Positions 62,851 through 64,000 of a DNA stretch of 64,000 nt are shown here, one piece after another. Position 1 is the first letter of the stretch; every line of letters starts with the position of its first letter. The translations under genes were made by a program, and so were the position numbers. The notes under the pieces were generated by a model. It saw nothing but the letters and a program-made list of their open reading frames with translations, was not told the DNA's origin and did no database searches. The stretch comes from Polaromonas sp. (GTDB taxonomy: Bacteria > Pseudomonadota > Gammaproteobacteria > Burkholderiales > Burkholderiaceae_C), in NCBI GenBank assembly GCA_013298815.1, contig JAAFJF010000001.1, positions 186,001 through 250,000 of the forward strand, in the 5' to 3' direction.

Positions 62851-63525
62851 ATGAATTCAAACCGCGACAAATTGCCAAATACTCGTTTTTGCAACTTTTT
62901 AATAGCGATTTTGACGGTTTGTTTGGCAAACACTGCGTTCGCACTAGACGACGTCCCCACGCAAGACGCACCAAATCTGTCTGACATTGCCAGCGTTAAA
63001 CGGTATGAGGGAGCTGTGCTGGTCTGGCGTGATGATGTGAACTATGACGAAATAACATTTCCAGCAGGCAGGGTCAGCTACAACAACAATGTGCTTAAAG
63101 CACTAAAAACGGACAACCGCAGTGGTTCACGCGCCATGCTGGTTTATGTCGCACCGGCTGGGCGCTCGACGCTGGAAGTCATGCGCAGCCACCAGAGCCA
63201 GTTGAAAACTGACGGTTTTAAAGTTTTGTTTGAATGTGCCGACAGCGCTTGTGGCGAGGCCAGTGCGCTCACCGGTGGCAACAACTTCAACTTCGCCAAC
63301 ATGCTGTTCAAAGACGCCGCCTTTAGCACCTCGCGCAGCGAAGCACACGTTTGCGCGGCAGGCGCGCAAATCACGGGATTTAGATACAGCTTGCTAGACA
63401 ACACCAAAACCGGTGAAACTTTGGCTGTGATGACTTGGCGCCCCTTGATCAAAGGTTACGCCTTGCCCTGCCCAGATGAACTTGAAAAACACACCTCTGT
63501 GATGGTTTTTCATGTTCAAAAATAA
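62851..63525 (+). CDS. DUF4892-like exported protein
   Basis: A 224-residue protein with a signal peptide (FLIAILTVCLANTAFA). The pattern VKRYEGAVLVWRDDVNYDEI, LVYVAPAGRSTLEVMRSHQ and GFKVLFECADSACG resembles DUF4892 proteins, which are exported and often sit with OmpA-like proteins. Cys residues are placed for disulfides. Fourth gene of the run of exported products, 39 bp after the NTF2-like gene and 21 bp before the DUF3617 fragment. Confidence 0.65.
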   Translation: MNSNRDKLPNTRFCNFLIAILTVCLANTAFALDDVPTQDAPNLSDIASVKRYEGAVLVWRDDVNYDEITFPAGRVSYNNNVLKALKTDNRSGSRAMLVYVAPAGRSTLEVMRSHQSQLKTDGFKVLFECADSACGEASALTGGNNFNFANMLFKDAAFSTSRSEAHVCAAGAQITGFRYSLLDNTKTGETLAVMTWRPLIKGYALPCPDELEKHTSVMVFHVQK

Positions 63526-63546
63526 GCCCAAGTAGTTAGAAATCAT

Positions 63547-63723
63547 ATGAAAACTGCAGCCAAACACTTGATCTGTTCAATCGTCTCGCTGTCAACAACC
63601 GCTTACGCTCAAAACATCAAACCTGGCCAATACGACTACGCCATCACCTCTGAAATGTTTGGCATGAAAGTACCGATTAATTTCGAGCAGCGCGTGACAC
63701 AAAAAGACATTGAATCAAACTGA
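63547..63723 (+). pseudogene. truncated DUF3617-like exported protein
   Basis: A 58-residue frame, the last of the exported-protein run. After a signal peptide (IVSLSTTAYA) it reads NIKPGQYDYAITSEMFGMKVP, then EQRVTQKDIESN and stop. DUF3617 proteins begin in just this way (KPG..., then Q-C-V-T-x-x-D) but are about twice as long. Here the usual Cys of the QCVT motif is Arg and the C-terminal half is missing. The gshA 3' end lies eight bases beyond. It is therefore probably a degenerate remnant, though a shortened functional protein cannot be excluded. Confidence 0.55.
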
Positions 63724-63731
63724 CAATAAAT

Positions 63732-64000
63732 TCAGCGATAGTACGCCGCCACATAGTCCTCAAAACTCACTGTATCTGACGCTTCTAAAGTCTTTTGCTC
63801 AGCCAACGAGTCACGCACACTGGCTTCAAACTTTGCTGTCGTTTTTGTGTCCAGAGGCGCAGCCAGCAAGCTTGCATGGTGTTGCTGGGACATGTGTTTG
63901 GCGTATTTGAAATAACCACCTGCCTCACGCGCTGCCGCTAGGACTTGCGCTGAGGGCGTCAAGTCTGGGTTGTCAATGCGCTGGCGCAGTGCAGCCATAG
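63732..64000 (-). CDS. gshA: glutamate-cysteine ligase, 3' end only
   Basis: The C-terminal 88 or so residues of a gene that runs past the window edge. RIDNPDLTPSAQVLAAAREA, FKYAKHMSQQHHASLL and SDTVSFEDYVAAYYR match the end of the proteobacterial glutamate-cysteine ligase, the first enzyme of glutathione synthesis. The ATG at 63998 is internal and not a real start. Convergent with the DUF3617-like remnant. Confidence 0.8.
   Translation of the reverse strand, partial: MAALRQRIDNPDLTPSAQVLAAAREAGGYFKYAKHMSQQHHASLLAAPLDTKTTAKFEASVRDSLAEQKTLEASDTVSFEDYVAAYYR

Overview
The window looks like a chromosomal segment of a betaproteobacterium of the order Burkholderiales, most likely Comamonadaceae. 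The reasons are an mnmG-rsmG-parA-parB block, a betaproteobacterial-type glutamate-cysteine ligase end, an IclR-type regulator beside pobA, a fused isobutyryl-CoA mutase, a persulfide dioxygenase-rhodanese fusion, and several families of short palindromic repeats scattered between and inside genes. I see no rRNA, tRNA, CRISPR array, insertion sequence or prophage.

Layout. 1-6.9 kb: chromosome maintenance block (mnmG, rsmG, a LysE-type exporter, parA, a small hydrolase, parB) with two parS-like sites inside mnmG and rsmG. 7-18.8 kb: housekeeping and catabolism (aldose epimerase, FAD-linked dehydrogenase, thioesterase, glnK-amtB behind a sigma-54-type promoter, comM-like ATPase, aldo/keto reductase with TetR, pobA with IclR, an SDR). 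19-24.6 kb: a compact peptide-export locus. A 61-residue double-glycine precursor with a Pro/Thr/Cys-rich core is followed by a CvaA-type fusion protein, a C39-peptidase ABC exporter and a TolC-type channel. This is my best candidate for an undescribed system. 24.6-34.1 kb: icmF, a sulfur locus (YeeE/YedE pair plus persulfide dioxygenase-rhodanese), a BON-LysM protein, coaX, dbpA and a GDT1-type transporter.

34.1-54.1 kb is a large sugar-acid locus. It holds two ABC importers (ChvE-MmsA-MmsB type and YtfQ-YtfR-YtfT-YjfF type), a LysR regulator, an SDR aldose dehydrogenase, an IlvD/Edd-type aldonate dehydratase, an aldose epimerase, DgoK and DgoA, a DapA-type keto-deoxy-sugar-acid dehydratase, a Gfo/Idh/MocA oxidoreductase and a semialdehyde dehydrogenase. 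Together these can be read as uptake and non-phosphorylative oxidation of L-arabinose or D-xylose and D-galactose. The branches would be a Weimberg-type route to 2-oxoglutarate and a De Ley-Doudoroff-type route to pyruvate and triose phosphate. A 9-base box (TTGCAATAT) recurs in the regulatory gaps of this locus.

54.2-64 kb: an M14 carboxypeptidase, a LuxR-type regulator, and then a tightly spaced run of genes for exported proteins. These are a 980-residue Cys-containing secreted protein, a 590-residue probable outer-membrane barrel, a 466-residue secreted protein, a DUF4892-like protein and a truncated DUF3617-like fragment. I do not recognise this run as a known system. The window ends inside the 3' part of gshA.

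A dispersed repeat of about 50-70 bp (core AATAGCTGCTTAGGCAGTAA) occurs about eleven times. Two copies lie in frame inside genes (the IclR regulator and icmF), and two supply the last codons and stop of unrelated genes. A second, REP-like palindrome is also carried in frame by icmF.
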